11,518 nt of DNA from Actinomycetota bacterium (GCA_009700815.1 WLLG01000036.1:1-11518); one strand, 5' to 3'. Positions 1 to 7,428 are shown, counted from the stretch's first letter. Numbers and translations are program-made. The notes: generated from the sequence alone by a model not told the origin.

Positions 1-2606
1 AACGCTTTCGAGATGAGATCGGTGATTGGCGAGTGTGTATCCACTCGCCATTTGGTTCGCGAGTCCATGCGCCTTGGGCCACCATCATTCGCACACGCCT
101 CGATGCGCATTTCTCTTCCGAATTAGGCGATGGTTTCGGAGCTGAAGTGCTCTGGTCTGACGATGGGATCGTGGTTCGCCTGCCCGAGGCAGCAGAAGAC
201 CTGCCGATGGAGTTGTTGTTCCCCGACCCCGACGAGGTCGAGTCCGAGGTGGTTGCAGCACTTCCAGGAACAGCAGCTTTTGCTGCCCGATTCAGAGAGG
301 CTGCTGCTCGAGCGCTGCTGTTGCCGCGGCGCCGACCGGGCCAACGAACCCCCCTGTGGCAGCAGCGTCAACGGGCAGCCGATCTGCTGTCGGTGGCCTC
401 GAAATACCCCAGCTTTCCAATTCTGCTCGAGACCACCCGAGAGTGCTGCAACGATATTTTTGACCTGCCGGCCTTGCGGTTGATCATGAGTGAGGTTCGT
501 TCTCGCAGGATTCGCGTGGTTCAGGTGGAAACCCCCATTGCTTCACCTTTTGCCCGTTCCCTGCTCTTTGGCTGGATCGCTGTCTTTATGTACGAAGGCG
601 ACGCTCCGCTTGCAGAACGGCGGGCAGCGGCGCTCTCGTTAGACCGGGAGTTACTGCGAGACCTCCTCGGCGTAGAGGAACTGCGGTCTTTGTTAGATCC
701 CGAGGTTGTTGATCTCGTCGAGATGGAACTGCAGCGGCTCACTCTTGACCGTGCCGCCCGGGACGCAGACGAACTGCATGACCTGCTGCGTGTGCTCGGT
801 CCACTCACCGAAATCGAACTTGCTGCTCGCATAGGTGAAGCTTCGCCGCAGCTCCTCCAGACATGGCTCGAGCACCTTGTTGAACGCCGACGAGTCATCA
901 CTGTCAACATGGCTGGCGAACAGCGCTATTGCGCGGCAGAGGATGCCGCAAAGCTCCGTGATGGCCTTGGCCTTGCCATACCTGTGGGCTTACCGACTGC
1001 CTTCACTGATTCAGTCTCAGCAGAAAGCGGCGAGAGTCCGCTCAGAGATTTGGTAGCGCGCTTTGCCCGCACCCATGGACCTTTCACGAGTGCGCAGATT
1101 GCAGCACGCTTAGGGATCTCGCAAGAGATAGCCCGCCTGTCGCTAGCCGAACTCGTTGGCACGCAACGTCTGCTCACTGGCGAGTTTCTTCCGGGTGGAT
1201 CGGGGGTTGAGTTCTGCGATGCCGAGGTGCTGCGCAGGTTGCGGCGTCGTTCGCTTGCAGCTCTGCGTAAAGAGGTCGAGCCAGTTGATTCGGCTGCACT
1301 CGCTCGCTTCTTGCCAAGATGGCAAGGGATTGGATCGGGACGAAGCGGAACAGATGCTGTGGCCGAAGCGATTGGGCTGTTACAGGGAGCGGCCTTGCCG
1401 GGATCATTGATCGAGGCAGACATACTGTGTCAACGAGTCAAGAACTTCTCCTCAGCTGATCTCGACCTGCTCTGTGCCACGGGTGAGGTGGTCTGGCTTG
1501 GAGCTGGGGCAGTTGGGGCGCATGACGGTCGCGTGCGCCTGATGTTTCGCGATCAGGTTGCAGCTTTAGTGCCAGCAGTAGCGACGGCCGAGGAATCTGG
1601 TACCGATGAACCACATCACCATGTGCTTCGAGCACATCTCAGCACTCACGGAGCATCGTTCTGGGCGGAACTCACAGCAGCAGTGGCGGCTGCATCGCTG
1701 CCATATGACGACCAGAGTGTTCTCGAGGCGCTCTGGGACTTGGTCTGGGCCGGAGAGGTGACCAGTGATTCGCTTTCTCCACTGCGAGCCAAAGCCTCTG
1801 GCGGTTCCCCTCGGTCTACATCTCGGTCTGCGTCTCGGTCTGCATCCGGGTCTCGTTCCCGCAGACCGAGCAGTAGTGCTGCTCGAGCTTCCTTGCGAGT
1901 TTCACGGCTTGGCCCGCCAGCGGGGGCTGGTCGTTGGTCGTTGACGGCACCACTCTTTTTACCGGCCCCGAGCCCAACCGAGTTCGTGACACAACGCGCA
2001 CTCCAACTACTTGAGCGTTATGGCGTACTCACCCGAGAGATGGCGTTAGCTGAAGGGGTAGAGGGGGGATTTGCTGGGGTGTATCCAGTTCTGAAACTGC
2101 TTGAGGAGCGTGGTCAGGTACGTCGCGGGTATTTCGTGGATGGCCTTGGCGCGGCGCAGTTCGCCAAGCCTGGGGCCGTGGACCTGCTCCGGGCTATGAC
2201 TCAGCCGGATACGGCTGATAGGACTGATGCTTGGGTGCTTGCCGCAACGGACCCTGCGCAGCCCTTCGGTGCCGCTTTGCCTTGGCCAGAGAGTTCCGGC
2301 AGACCATCCCGAGCGATCGGTGCCTATGCACTCATTGTGAATGGTGACCTCTGCGCCTATCTCGAGCGTGGAGGCAAGCGGCTCCTCACCTTCGAAGCAG
2401 CGTCTCGGCATGACTCTTGGGTGCAGATGCTCGGATCGTTTGCGAGCGCAACAGGCTTCGGTGGATCTAGCAGTAGTAGTTCAAGGGTTCGCAGGCTGCG
2501 AATAGAAACCATCGACGGTGAATCAGCCAACGCTTCTTCTTGGGCCGAGGCACTGCGTGCCGTCGGGTTCACAGAAGGATACAAAGGTCTGAGTAAAGGG
2601 GCATAA
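1..2606 (+). CDS. lhr: Lhr-family ATP-dependent helicase, C-terminal part (5' end outside window)
   Basis: Lhr proteins are large superfamily 2 helicases that translocate 3' to 5' on single-stranded DNA and are linked to DNA repair. The frame is open to the window edge; the first visible residues read RFRDEIGDWRVCIHSPFG and then RVHAPWA, a hallmark stretch of Lhr. The GTG at 33 is therefore internal, not a start. About 867 residues are visible. Full Lhr proteins are about 1500 residues, so the RecA-like motor domains should lie upstream. What is visible should be the end of the Lhr core followed by the C-terminal region of winged-helix modules; in E. coli that region has been linked to uracil-DNA glycosylase activity. 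Around visible residues 596-630 is a Ser/Arg-rich linker made of 12-base repeats. The end (WAEALRAVGF...KGL) matches the usual Lhr C terminus. The stop is TAA at 2604. The dehydrogenase gene follows 38 bases later. The family call is firm; activity cannot be judged without the motor domains. Confidence 0.9.
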   Translation, partial: RFRDEIGDWRVCIHSPFGSRVHAPWATIIRTRLDAHFSSELGDGFGAEVLWSDDGIVVRLPEAAEDLPMELLFPDPDEVESEVVAALPGTAAFAARFREAAARALLLPRRRPGQRTPLWQQRQRAADLLSVASKYPSFPILLETTRECCNDIFDLPALRLIMSEVRSRRIRVVQVETPIASPFARSLLFGWIAVFMYEGDAPLAERRAAALSLDRELLRDLLGVEELRSLLDPEVVDLVEMELQRLTLDRAARDADELHDLLRVLGPLTEIELAARIGEASPQLLQTWLEHLVERRRVITVNMAGEQRYCAAEDAAKLRDGLGLAIPVGLPTAFTDSVSAESGESPLRDLVARFARTHGPFTSAQIAARLGISQEIARLSLAELVGTQRLLTGEFLPGGSGVEFCDAEVLRRLRRRSLAALRKEVEPVDSAALARFLPRWQGIGSGRSGTDAVAEAIGLLQGAALPGSLIEADILCQRVKNFSSADLDLLCATGEVVWLGAGAVGAHDGRVRLMFRDQVAALVPAVATAEESGTDEPHHHVLRAHLSTHGASFWAELTAAVAAASLPYDDQSVLEALWDLVWAGEVTSDSLSPLRAKASGGSPRSTSRSASRSASGSRSRRPSSSAARASLRVSRLGPPAGAGRWSLTAPLFLPAPSPTEFVTQRALQLLERYGVLTREMALAEGVEGGFAGVYPVLKLLEERGQVRRGYFVDGLGAAQFAKPGAVDLLRAMTQPDTADRTDAWVLAATDPAQPFGAALPWPESSGRPSRAIGAYALIVNGDLCAYLERGGKRLLTFEAASRHDSWVQMLGSFASATGFGGSSSSSSRVRRLRIETIDGESANASSWAEALRAVGFTEGYKGLSKGA
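1811..1858 (+). repeat. Four 12-base tandem units encoding a Ser/Arg linker in Lhr
   Basis: Units begin at 1811, 1823, 1835 and 1847. The first three are near-identical variants of TCGGTCTGCATC and the fourth is diverged. The period is a multiple of three, so the frame is kept. The product is RSTS-RSAS-RSAS-GSRS, followed by more Ser/Arg residues to about 1885. It is probably a flexible, basic interdomain linker within the Lhr C-terminal region. Confidence 0.85.
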
Positions 2607-2629
2607 GCTCGCCCGGCACCGGCACTAGT

Positions 2630-2636
2630 AGAGGGA
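2630..2636 (+). promoter_or_regulatory. Ribosome binding site of the dehydrogenase gene
   Basis: AGAGGGA lies 8 bases before the ATG at 2645, a normal spacing, and supports that start. No promoter is evident in the 38-base gap after lhr, so co-transcription with lhr is possible. Confidence 0.55.
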
Positions 2637-2644
2637 TCAGCATC

Positions 2645-3487
2645 ATGGCAGAACGTCCAGCTAGGTTTGAAGGCAAAGTCGTTTTTATTACGGGAGCTGC
2701 TCGTGGCCAAGGACGCTCTCATGCAGTGAAGTTCGCGTCTGAGGGGGCCAAAATTATTGGCGTCGATGTGTGTTCAGATTTGCCCGAGTGCTACTACCCC
2801 CTAGCCACCGAGGCCGACCTTGCAGAGACAGTCAAGCTTGTGGAATCTGCAGGCGGAGTCATGCACGCCGAAGTGGGAGATGTGCGAGACCTGCCCCGGC
2901 TACGTGAGGTAGTTAACGCTGGCTACGAACGCTTTGGCCGCTTGGATGTCATTGTGGCGAATGCGGGAACTTACTCACCAAATCCAACCCAATTTCTCAC
3001 CTCTGAGCAGTGGGACGAAACCATCGGGATCAACCTGACTGGCGTGTTCAACACTGTGCGGGCCGGCATGAAAAAGATCATTCAGCAAAATGAGGGCGGG
3101 GCGATTGTGATCACTTCTTCAACAGCTGGCCTCAAGGGTTTTTATGGCTGCCCGGCCTATAACGCGGCCAAGCATGGGGTGGTTGGGTTCATGCGTTCGT
3201 TAGCTCTTGAGCTGGCCCCGAATCAGATTCGTGTCAACACGATCCATCCGACTTCCGTGGCCACCCCGATGATTCAGAACGATCTGTTTCCCAAGCTGGT
3301 CCGTATGGATCTGGACAATCCAACCGTCGCAGATGCCGCAGAGTTCCTTCGCCCACAACAGCCGATGGATATTCCGTGGGTTGAACCTGGAGACATCTCT
3401 GATGCGTTGCTCTGGCTTTGTTCCGATGAGGCTCGGTACGTGACCGGGGTAACGCTGCCCGTTGATGCCGGAGCTCTGCTCAAGTAG
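2645..3487 (+). CDS. Mycofactocin-coupled SDR family oxidoreductase
   Basis: A 280-residue short-chain dehydrogenase/reductase that should oxidise an alcohol or reduce a ketone with tightly bound NAD. The glycine-rich nucleotide motif TGAARGQG is at residues 16-23. Asp41 at the end of the second strand favours NAD over NADP. NAG is at 106-108. The catalytic tetrad is Asn130, Ser159, Tyr172 and Lys176 (YNAAK). The segment after Asp41 (VCSDLPECYYPLATEADLAETV) is the insertion typical of the mycofactocin-coupled subfamily, also called carveol-dehydrogenase-like. In that family the insertion is thought to bury the NAD so that the redox peptide cofactor mycofactocin must reoxidise it. No mycofactocin biosynthesis gene is in the window. 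The start at 2645 has a ribosome site at 2630-2636. The next gene is a ketosteroid-isomerase-like protein in the same frame, suggesting a hydroxysteroid or similar alicyclic alcohol as substrate; that is inference. Confidence 0.92.
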   Translation: MAERPARFEGKVVFITGAARGQGRSHAVKFASEGAKIIGVDVCSDLPECYYPLATEADLAETVKLVESAGGVMHAEVGDVRDLPRLREVVNAGYERFGRLDVIVANAGTYSPNPTQFLTSEQWDETIGINLTGVFNTVRAGMKKIIQQNEGGAIVITSSTAGLKGFYGCPAYNAAKHGVVGFMRSLALELAPNQIRVNTIHPTSVATPMIQNDLFPKLVRMDLDNPTVADAAEFLRPQQPMDIPWVEPGDISDALLWLCSDEARYVTGVTLPVDAGALLK

Positions 3488-3514
3488 GAGAAGCCAGCTC
3501 AAGTAGGAGAAGCC
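3478..3514 (+). repeat. Two 18-base direct repeats (19-base period) spanning the dehydrogenase stop codon
   Basis: GCTCAAGTAGGAGAAGCC occurs exactly at 3478-3495 and 3497-3514, separated by one A. The first copy holds the last codons and TAG stop (3485-3487) of the dehydrogenase gene. The second copy is read one base out of phase, so its TAG is not a stop in the dehydrogenase frame. Each copy also contains an AGGAGA Shine-Dalgarno-like core, but the nearer one ends over 30 bases before the next ATG. Confidence 0.95.
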
Positions 3515-3541
3515 CTGCAAGTTCTGCTACAGATTCAACCT

Positions 3542-3937
3542 ATGTCTACCAATGAACTCACTACCGACCAGATGAAGGCAGTCGTCGTTGCCTATGCGGC
3601 TGCGCATAGTGCAGGCGATATTGACGCCATCGCTGCGATCTTTGCCGAGGATGCCGTAGTCGCTGACCCAGTAGATAAGCCAGCCTTTGTTGGCCGGGCA
3701 GCAGTGCGCGAGTTCTTTGCAGGTACTCACGAGTTTGCCGAGTCGCTCGAACTTGTGGTGACTGGTCCAATTCGAGCGGTTGATCACTTTGCGGCTGCGC
3801 CCCTTCGTGCAATTACCTCGATGGGCGGCGCAAAGTTTGCAGTCGACATCATTGATGTCTTTACCTTCAACGACGATGGACTCGTCACAGAGATGAAGGC
3901 TTACTGGACTGCTACCGATATTGCTCAGATTGACTGA
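3542..3937 (+). CDS. Ketosteroid (delta5-3-ketosteroid) isomerase-like protein, NTF2/SnoaL fold
   Basis: A 131-residue protein of the cone-shaped NTF2-like fold. It aligns along its length, without obvious gaps, to my recollection of Pseudomonas putida steroid delta-isomerase. Shared segments are GDI-AI near residues 25-30, A-DA-V-DP at 35-43, TGP-RA at 74-79, VDIIDVF at 101-107 and AYW at 120-122. The catalytic residues of that enzyme (Tyr16, Asp40, Asp103) correspond to Tyr18, Asp42 and Asp105 here, so the general base and the oxyanion-hole pair are all kept. Trp122 is also kept. The second-shell tyrosines Tyr32 and Tyr57 of the P. putida enzyme are Phe34 and Phe59 here. The expected reaction moves a beta,gamma double bond into conjugation with a ketone. 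No good ribosome site precedes the ATG at 3542, so the start is uncertain. It shares the frame of the dehydrogenase upstream and overlaps the next gene. SnoaL-like hydrolases are the main alternative, but the complete triad favours an isomerase. Confidence 0.87.
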   Translation: MSTNELTTDQMKAVVVAYAAAHSAGDIDAIAAIFAEDAVVADPVDKPAFVGRAAVREFFAGTHEFAESLELVVTGPIRAVDHFAAAPLRAITSMGGAKFAVDIIDVFTFNDDGLVTEMKAYWTATDIAQID

Positions 3938-4301
3938 GCAGACTGCCTGGGGGCTTGTGGTTGGAGTGGTCCTTGTGATCATCGGCGCCGCAGAACTTTG
4001 GGTTTGTTGGCTTGGTTCCCAGCGTCGACTCTCTCCGAACAAGTTTGTCGGGATTCGTTTACCCGTAACCCGGGCCTCTGATGAGGCTTGGTATGTGGCT
4101 CATGAGGCTGCTGCGGGGCCACTTGGTATTGGTGGAGCGATAGCGGCAGCCTGTGGCGCGGCAGTGCTCGTTACTGGGCTTGATCTTGTGGGAGTGGCAG
4201 TCGCAGCGCTCGGAGCTGTGGCACTACTCACTGCGACCTCAGTTGCCACCGTTGCTGCAGTGCGTGCTGCTCGTGAACTGCCGGATGAACAGACTGCCTA
4301 A
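3921..4301 (+). CDS. Small SdpI/YhfL-like integral membrane protein
   Basis: About 126 residues with three predicted membrane segments, roughly 11-31, 67-86 and 88-116. Between the first two is the short conserved stretch of the SdpI family: NKFVGIRLPVT at 40-50, then SDEAW and AH at 53-61. In Bacillus, SdpI gives immunity to the SdpC toxin and is also a signalling protein; most relatives elsewhere have no known role, and no toxin gene is visible here. No ATG is available near the start. TTG at 3921 overlaps the isomerase gene by 17 bases, and TTG at 3930 overlaps by 8 bases. GTG at 3957 or 3966 would cut into the first membrane segment. No clear ribosome site helps to decide, so coupling to translation of the isomerase is likely. 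The stop is TAA at 4299. Family call moderately sure, start unsure. Confidence 0.7.
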   Translation: MLRLTEQTAWGLVVGVVLVIIGAAELWVCWLGSQRRLSPNKFVGIRLPVTRASDEAWYVAHEAAAGPLGIGGAIAAACGAAVLVTGLDLVGVAVAALGAVALLTATSVATVAAVRAARELPDEQTA

Positions 4302-4335
4302 CAAACAGAGTGCCCAATAATCAGAGTGCCCAATG
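4288..4335 (+). repeat. Three 16-base tandem units spanning the stop of the SdpI-like gene
   Basis: Units start at 4288, 4304 and 4320. The second and third share CAGAGTGCCCAAT exactly (4306-4318 and 4322-4334). The first, AACAGACTGCCTAACA, is diverged and contains the gene's TAA stop. The array fills much of the gap between two convergent genes. It is not an inverted repeat and has no T-tract, so it does not look like a classical terminator. Confidence 0.85.
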
Positions 4336-4358
4336 CGTGCTGTCAGGCTGGCGAGCAG
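4302..4358. other. Convergent intergenic gap without a recognisable terminator
   Basis: Genes on opposite strands end at 4301 and 4359, leaving 57 bases. The left part is tandem-repeat units. I could not find a GC-rich hairpin followed by a T-run on either strand. Transcripts may overlap here, or termination may be Rho-dependent. Confidence 0.5.
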
Positions 4359-4748
4359 TCAGGCCCGGCCCAGGATTCGGTCTACTGAGATCTCTAGCGC
4401 CACACGATCTGCGCGCTCGCTTGGTTCTTGGTATCGGTAGCTGTACCCCTCTACGGCGGCAGCCACTCGCTCGGGGTCTTGGGTAGCAGTGATCGTTCCC
4501 TCAAGTGACAGCCAGCGCCCCCCGTCAACTTGGCTGACAACTGCCCGACCGCCGCGCTCGGCATTACGAACTTTGACCGACCCCGGAAAGGTAATGATTC
4601 GCACTAGGCGCGCATCAATGTCATAAGAAAAACCCACGGGCACCACATGTGGCGACCCGTCGGCGCGCAGGGTTGTCAGCGTTGCTAGGTGTCGCTCTGC
4701 AAGAAACTCACGAGTGCTTGTTGGTAGATCTGCGGGGTCAACAGACAT
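4359..4748 (-). CDS. PPOX-class F420-dependent oxidoreductase, Rv2074-like
   Basis: A 129-residue split-beta-barrel protein of the pyridoxamine-phosphate-oxidase-like superfamily. Two segments closely match the Mycobacterium tuberculosis Rv2074 type, described as an F420-dependent biliverdin reductase: FLAERHLATLTTLRADGSPH (residues 15-34, followed by VVPVGF) and VSQVDGGRWLSLEG (71-84). These proteins act in the cytoplasm as dimers and take hydride from reduced cofactor F420. Biliverdin is a possible substrate, but many relatives have unknown substrates. Length is typical for the subgroup. The ATG at 4748 has an AGGAG site 9 bases upstream at 4758-4762, so the start is well supported. It is the last gene of the minus-strand run, 28 bases after the permease stop, and may be co-transcribed. 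The family call is strong; the substrate is not known. Confidence 0.88.
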   Translation of the reverse strand: MSVDPADLPTSTREFLAERHLATLTTLRADGSPHVVPVGFSYDIDARLVRIITFPGSVKVRNAERGGRAVVSQVDGGRWLSLEGTITATQDPERVAAAVEGYSYRYQEPSERADRVALEISVDRILGRA

Positions 4749-4757
4749 TGCTTGGGA

Positions 4758-4762
4758 CTCCT
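4758..4762 (-). promoter_or_regulatory. Ribosome binding site of the F420-type PPOX gene
   Basis: The minus strand reads AGGAG, 9 bases before the ATG at 4748. It sits in the 28-base gap behind the permease gene and is the best Shine-Dalgarno match in the window. Confidence 0.7.
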
Positions 4763-4776
4763 AAATGTTCAATTGG

Positions 4777-7422
4777 TTACACAGACGAGACTGCTTTGAG
4801 CACGTCTAGGCGAGATGCTCGCCAAGCTGGTCCCAGAGCGGCAAGCACTCCCGCGAGTGCAGCCACGAGCGTAATGATCACGAGCTGGCTAACGGGGAGG
4901 GTGTATTTGAAAATTCCCGGCGAATCAGCCGAGATCACTACTGACAAGGCAAACGAGAAGATGATCCCGATGGTGAGCCCGATCGCGGTTCCGAACACAG
5001 CGATGATCATCGATTCGCCAATAACGGTATGTCGCAACTGTTTGCGAGACATGCCAACAGCGCGCAGCAAGCCCAACTCTCGCGTGCGCTCAAGCACCGA
5101 CAGCGACAGCGTGTTGGCGATGCCGATGAGCGCAATGATGACGGCTAGGCCGAGTAGTCCGTACACGACTGCCAAGAAGGTATCGAATGGGGCAGTCTGG
5201 GCATCGGCGTACTCGCCGAGATCCTGCACCGAGATTGCGGGAGAGTCGGCAACGATTTCGTCGAGTTGTTTGCGAACCTGAGCTAGGTCGGCTCCGGGTT
5301 CGGCCTTGACGTAGACAATGAAGTCGGTGTTGAACAGGGCCAGGACGTTCGCCTCAAAGGTGGCTAGGGGCAACAAGTAGCTTCCTCCGCCGGCGTTCTG
5401 CTCGAAGGTCATGGCAAGTTCGAGTTCTTGAACCCCGGTCTTGGCAAAGTAGACCGGCACCTTGTCGCCGAGTTTCCAGCCGCGCTTCTCAGCTTCTTTG
5501 AGCTCTGCAGCAAAGGTTCCAGGCAGCAAGTCCTTCGGTGACCCTGCGGTGGTACCGACATCGTTGATCTCAAAGTAGCTCGTTGGCTCCACGCCGAGCA
5601 TGAAGGTGTCCTCGCCTGGCGGTGCGGCATCCCCCGCACCAAGAAGACTCTGCTGCTCCTTTGCAGGCTTGGCGGCAGCTTGCTGCTGAGAGTAGGAATC
5701 GGTTAGTCGGAAGGGAGCAAACCGCACTGGGCTAGCTAGGGCTACTCCTGGAACTGCTCGGGCCTCTACCACAGCGGTGGTGGGGATACCGGTGCCGATC
5801 GAGAAGGTGCTCGAGTTGATCACAAAGTCGGCAGAGATCGTAGAGTTGACCGTTGACTCAACGCTGGCTTTGATCGAACTTGCCATTACAGCGATCAGCG
5901 TGACCAGGGTGACACCAATGGTGAGCGCAGCAGCAGTAGCGGCCGTGCGGCGCGGATTGCGAGCAGCGTTCTCACCTGCGAGCCGAGGTGTAATTGCTGT
6001 TCCGCGGGTGAATGGCCAGACCAGAAAGCGGCTAAAGGGTGCCGCAATCAATGGGCCCAGAATCACGGCCACTGATACCAAGAACAGCACGGCGCCCAGA
6101 CCGAAGAGCACGAGCGGGTTTGGTCCTGCGTCTGCAAGGCCCAAGCCAAGCAGCGCGGTTCCGCCCACAAGGAAGAGTGTTCCCCAGATGATCCGAGACC
6201 GTGACACGCTCGATCGATCGACTGCTACATCAGACAAAGCTGCAATCGGCGGCACCTTGGTTGATCTCCAAGCGGGAACAAGCCCCGAGAGAACGGTCAC
6301 TCCGATCCCCACAATAAATGCCGTCGCAATGGCGCTAGTAGTCAGTGTCGGAAGCCCGGATTGAACAGTAAACAGGGTACCGACAAAGGCTTTGAGTACC
6401 CAGGCCAGCGCGACACCACCGATCAGCCCAAGCACCGAAGCAACGAGTCCTACGAGTACAGCTTCGAGCACAATCGCTAGCAGTACTTGTTTTCGTTTCG
6501 CACCGATTGCCCGCAACAAGGCAGTTTCTCTGGTTCGCTGAGCGACCAGAATCGAGAAGGTGTTGTAAATAATAAAACAGGCTACAAAGAGCGCCACGTA
6601 GCCAAACACCGAAACAAAGGTGGTGAGGATGTCGACAAACTGCGAAACCGACTTCTGATTCTCTCGTGTGAATTTCTCACCGGTCACCACTTGGGCGTCT
6701 GGTAGCGCTGCGGCAAGGCCAGTAGCCAAAACCTCTTGGCTTGTTCCCTCTTGAGCAGCAACTGCGATGTAGTTGAACTGTGCAGGCAGTTGGGCAAGGC
6801 GTTGCGCTGTTGGCGTAGTGAAAAACATCATCTTTGCCCCACCAGCCAGAGTGCCGTCTTTGCCCAGGCCCATCAGCCCAACCAGGTTGAACTTCTCGCT
6901 ACCCTTCTGCGAAGAGACAGTGACCTGATCGCCAACTTTGTATCCGGCGTCTTTGGCAGAGGTGAAGTCAAGAACCATTTCGGTTGTTTCGGTCGGTATG
7001 CGTCCCTCTGTGAGCTTGCCCACTTGTAGCAGCGGGTCATCGAGCCAGTTGTAGACCAAGGTTGGTGGACCAAAGTTGGAGCCAACGATCTTGCCGTTCG
7101 TTCCGACTAACTGTGCTGAGGTTGTTTCCACCACACCCAAAGCCTTGCGAACTCCGCTGACCTCATCTACTTGGGTAACGAGCGCTTCTGGAATGGGAGA
7201 ACGGATTTTTTGGCCAAAGCCCAAGTCTTGTTCTTCGGGTGAGCGAACCACAGCGTCAATGCCTTCATAGGAAGTGCCGATCAGAGATTCAATCGATTCC
7301 TTGAGAACACCCGACAGCACTTGGGTGCCAGTCAAGAACGCAATTCCCAGAATGATTGCTAAGCCGGTGGTAACGAGTCGGCGCTTGCGCGCAAGGATGT
7401 CTTTTAGAGCAACCCTAAACAT
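4777..7422 (-). CDS. ABC transporter permease, FtsX/MacB type with two permease modules
   Basis: An 881-residue inner-membrane permease. A first membrane segment at about 15-37 is followed by an extracytoplasmic domain (about 40-260) and a helix bundle at about 264-390. Further helices lie at about 411-465. A second module has a helix at about 495-515, an extracytoplasmic domain (520-745) and a final bundle (about 748-865). Both modules carry the FtsX-type coupling signature: QRTRETALLRAIGAKRKQV at 295-313 and LERTRELGLLRAVGMSRKQL at 777-796. Members of this family use ATP hydrolysis to move the periplasmic domains, exporting or extracting lipids, lipoproteins, peptides or drugs, or controlling cell-wall hydrolases; the substrate cannot be told here. 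A Gln/Ala/Lys-rich insertion lies at about 579-592. It begins 6 bases after the ATPase stop, with GGAGA at 7433-7437 inside the ATPase's last codons, so the two are translationally linked. Confidence 0.92.
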   Translation of the reverse strand: MFRVALKDILARKRRLVTTGLAIILGIAFLTGTQVLSGVLKESIESLIGTSYEGIDAVVRSPEEQDLGFGQKIRSPIPEALVTQVDEVSGVRKALGVVETTSAQLVGTNGKIVGSNFGPPTLVYNWLDDPLLQVGKLTEGRIPTETTEMVLDFTSAKDAGYKVGDQVTVSSQKGSEKFNLVGLMGLGKDGTLAGGAKMMFFTTPTAQRLAQLPAQFNYIAVAAQEGTSQEVLATGLAAALPDAQVVTGEKFTRENQKSVSQFVDILTTFVSVFGYVALFVACFIIYNTFSILVAQRTRETALLRAIGAKRKQVLLAIVLEAVLVGLVASVLGLIGGVALAWVLKAFVGTLFTVQSGLPTLTTSAIATAFIVGIGVTVLSGLVPAWRSTKVPPIAALSDVAVDRSSVSRSRIIWGTLFLVGGTALLGLGLADAGPNPLVLFGLGAVLFLVSVAVILGPLIAAPFSRFLVWPFTRGTAITPRLAGENAARNPRRTAATAAALTIGVTLVTLIAVMASSIKASVESTVNSTISADFVINSSTFSIGTGIPTTAVVEARAVPGVALASPVRFAPFRLTDSYSQQQAAAKPAKEQQSLLGAGDAAPPGEDTFMLGVEPTSYFEINDVGTTAGSPKDLLPGTFAAELKEAEKRGWKLGDKVPVYFAKTGVQELELAMTFEQNAGGGSYLLPLATFEANVLALFNTDFIVYVKAEPGADLAQVRKQLDEIVADSPAISVQDLGEYADAQTAPFDTFLAVVYGLLGLAVIIALIGIANTLSLSVLERTRELGLLRAVGMSRKQLRHTVIGESMIIAVFGTAIGLTIGIIFSFALSVVISADSPGIFKYTLPVSQLVIITLVAALAGVLAALGPAWRASRLDVLKAVSSV

Positions 7423-7428
7423 TGGTGC

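Noticed and set aside
33..35. GTG as the start of the leftmost gene.
   Set aside because: Family-typical Lhr residues continue upstream to the window edge, so this is an internal valine codon.
1621..1637. Perfect 7-base inverted repeat (ATGTGCT/AGCACAT, loop TCG).
   Set aside because: It lies inside the Lhr coding frame, has no T-run, and short hairpins like this are expected by chance.
6209..6222. CGATCGATCG palindrome as an operator.
   Set aside because: It sits in the middle of the permease coding sequence and has no regulatory context.
5777..6364. A long plus-strand open frame opposite the permease gene.
   Set aside because: It is antisense to a well-supported conserved gene, has low-complexity composition and matches no family I recognise.
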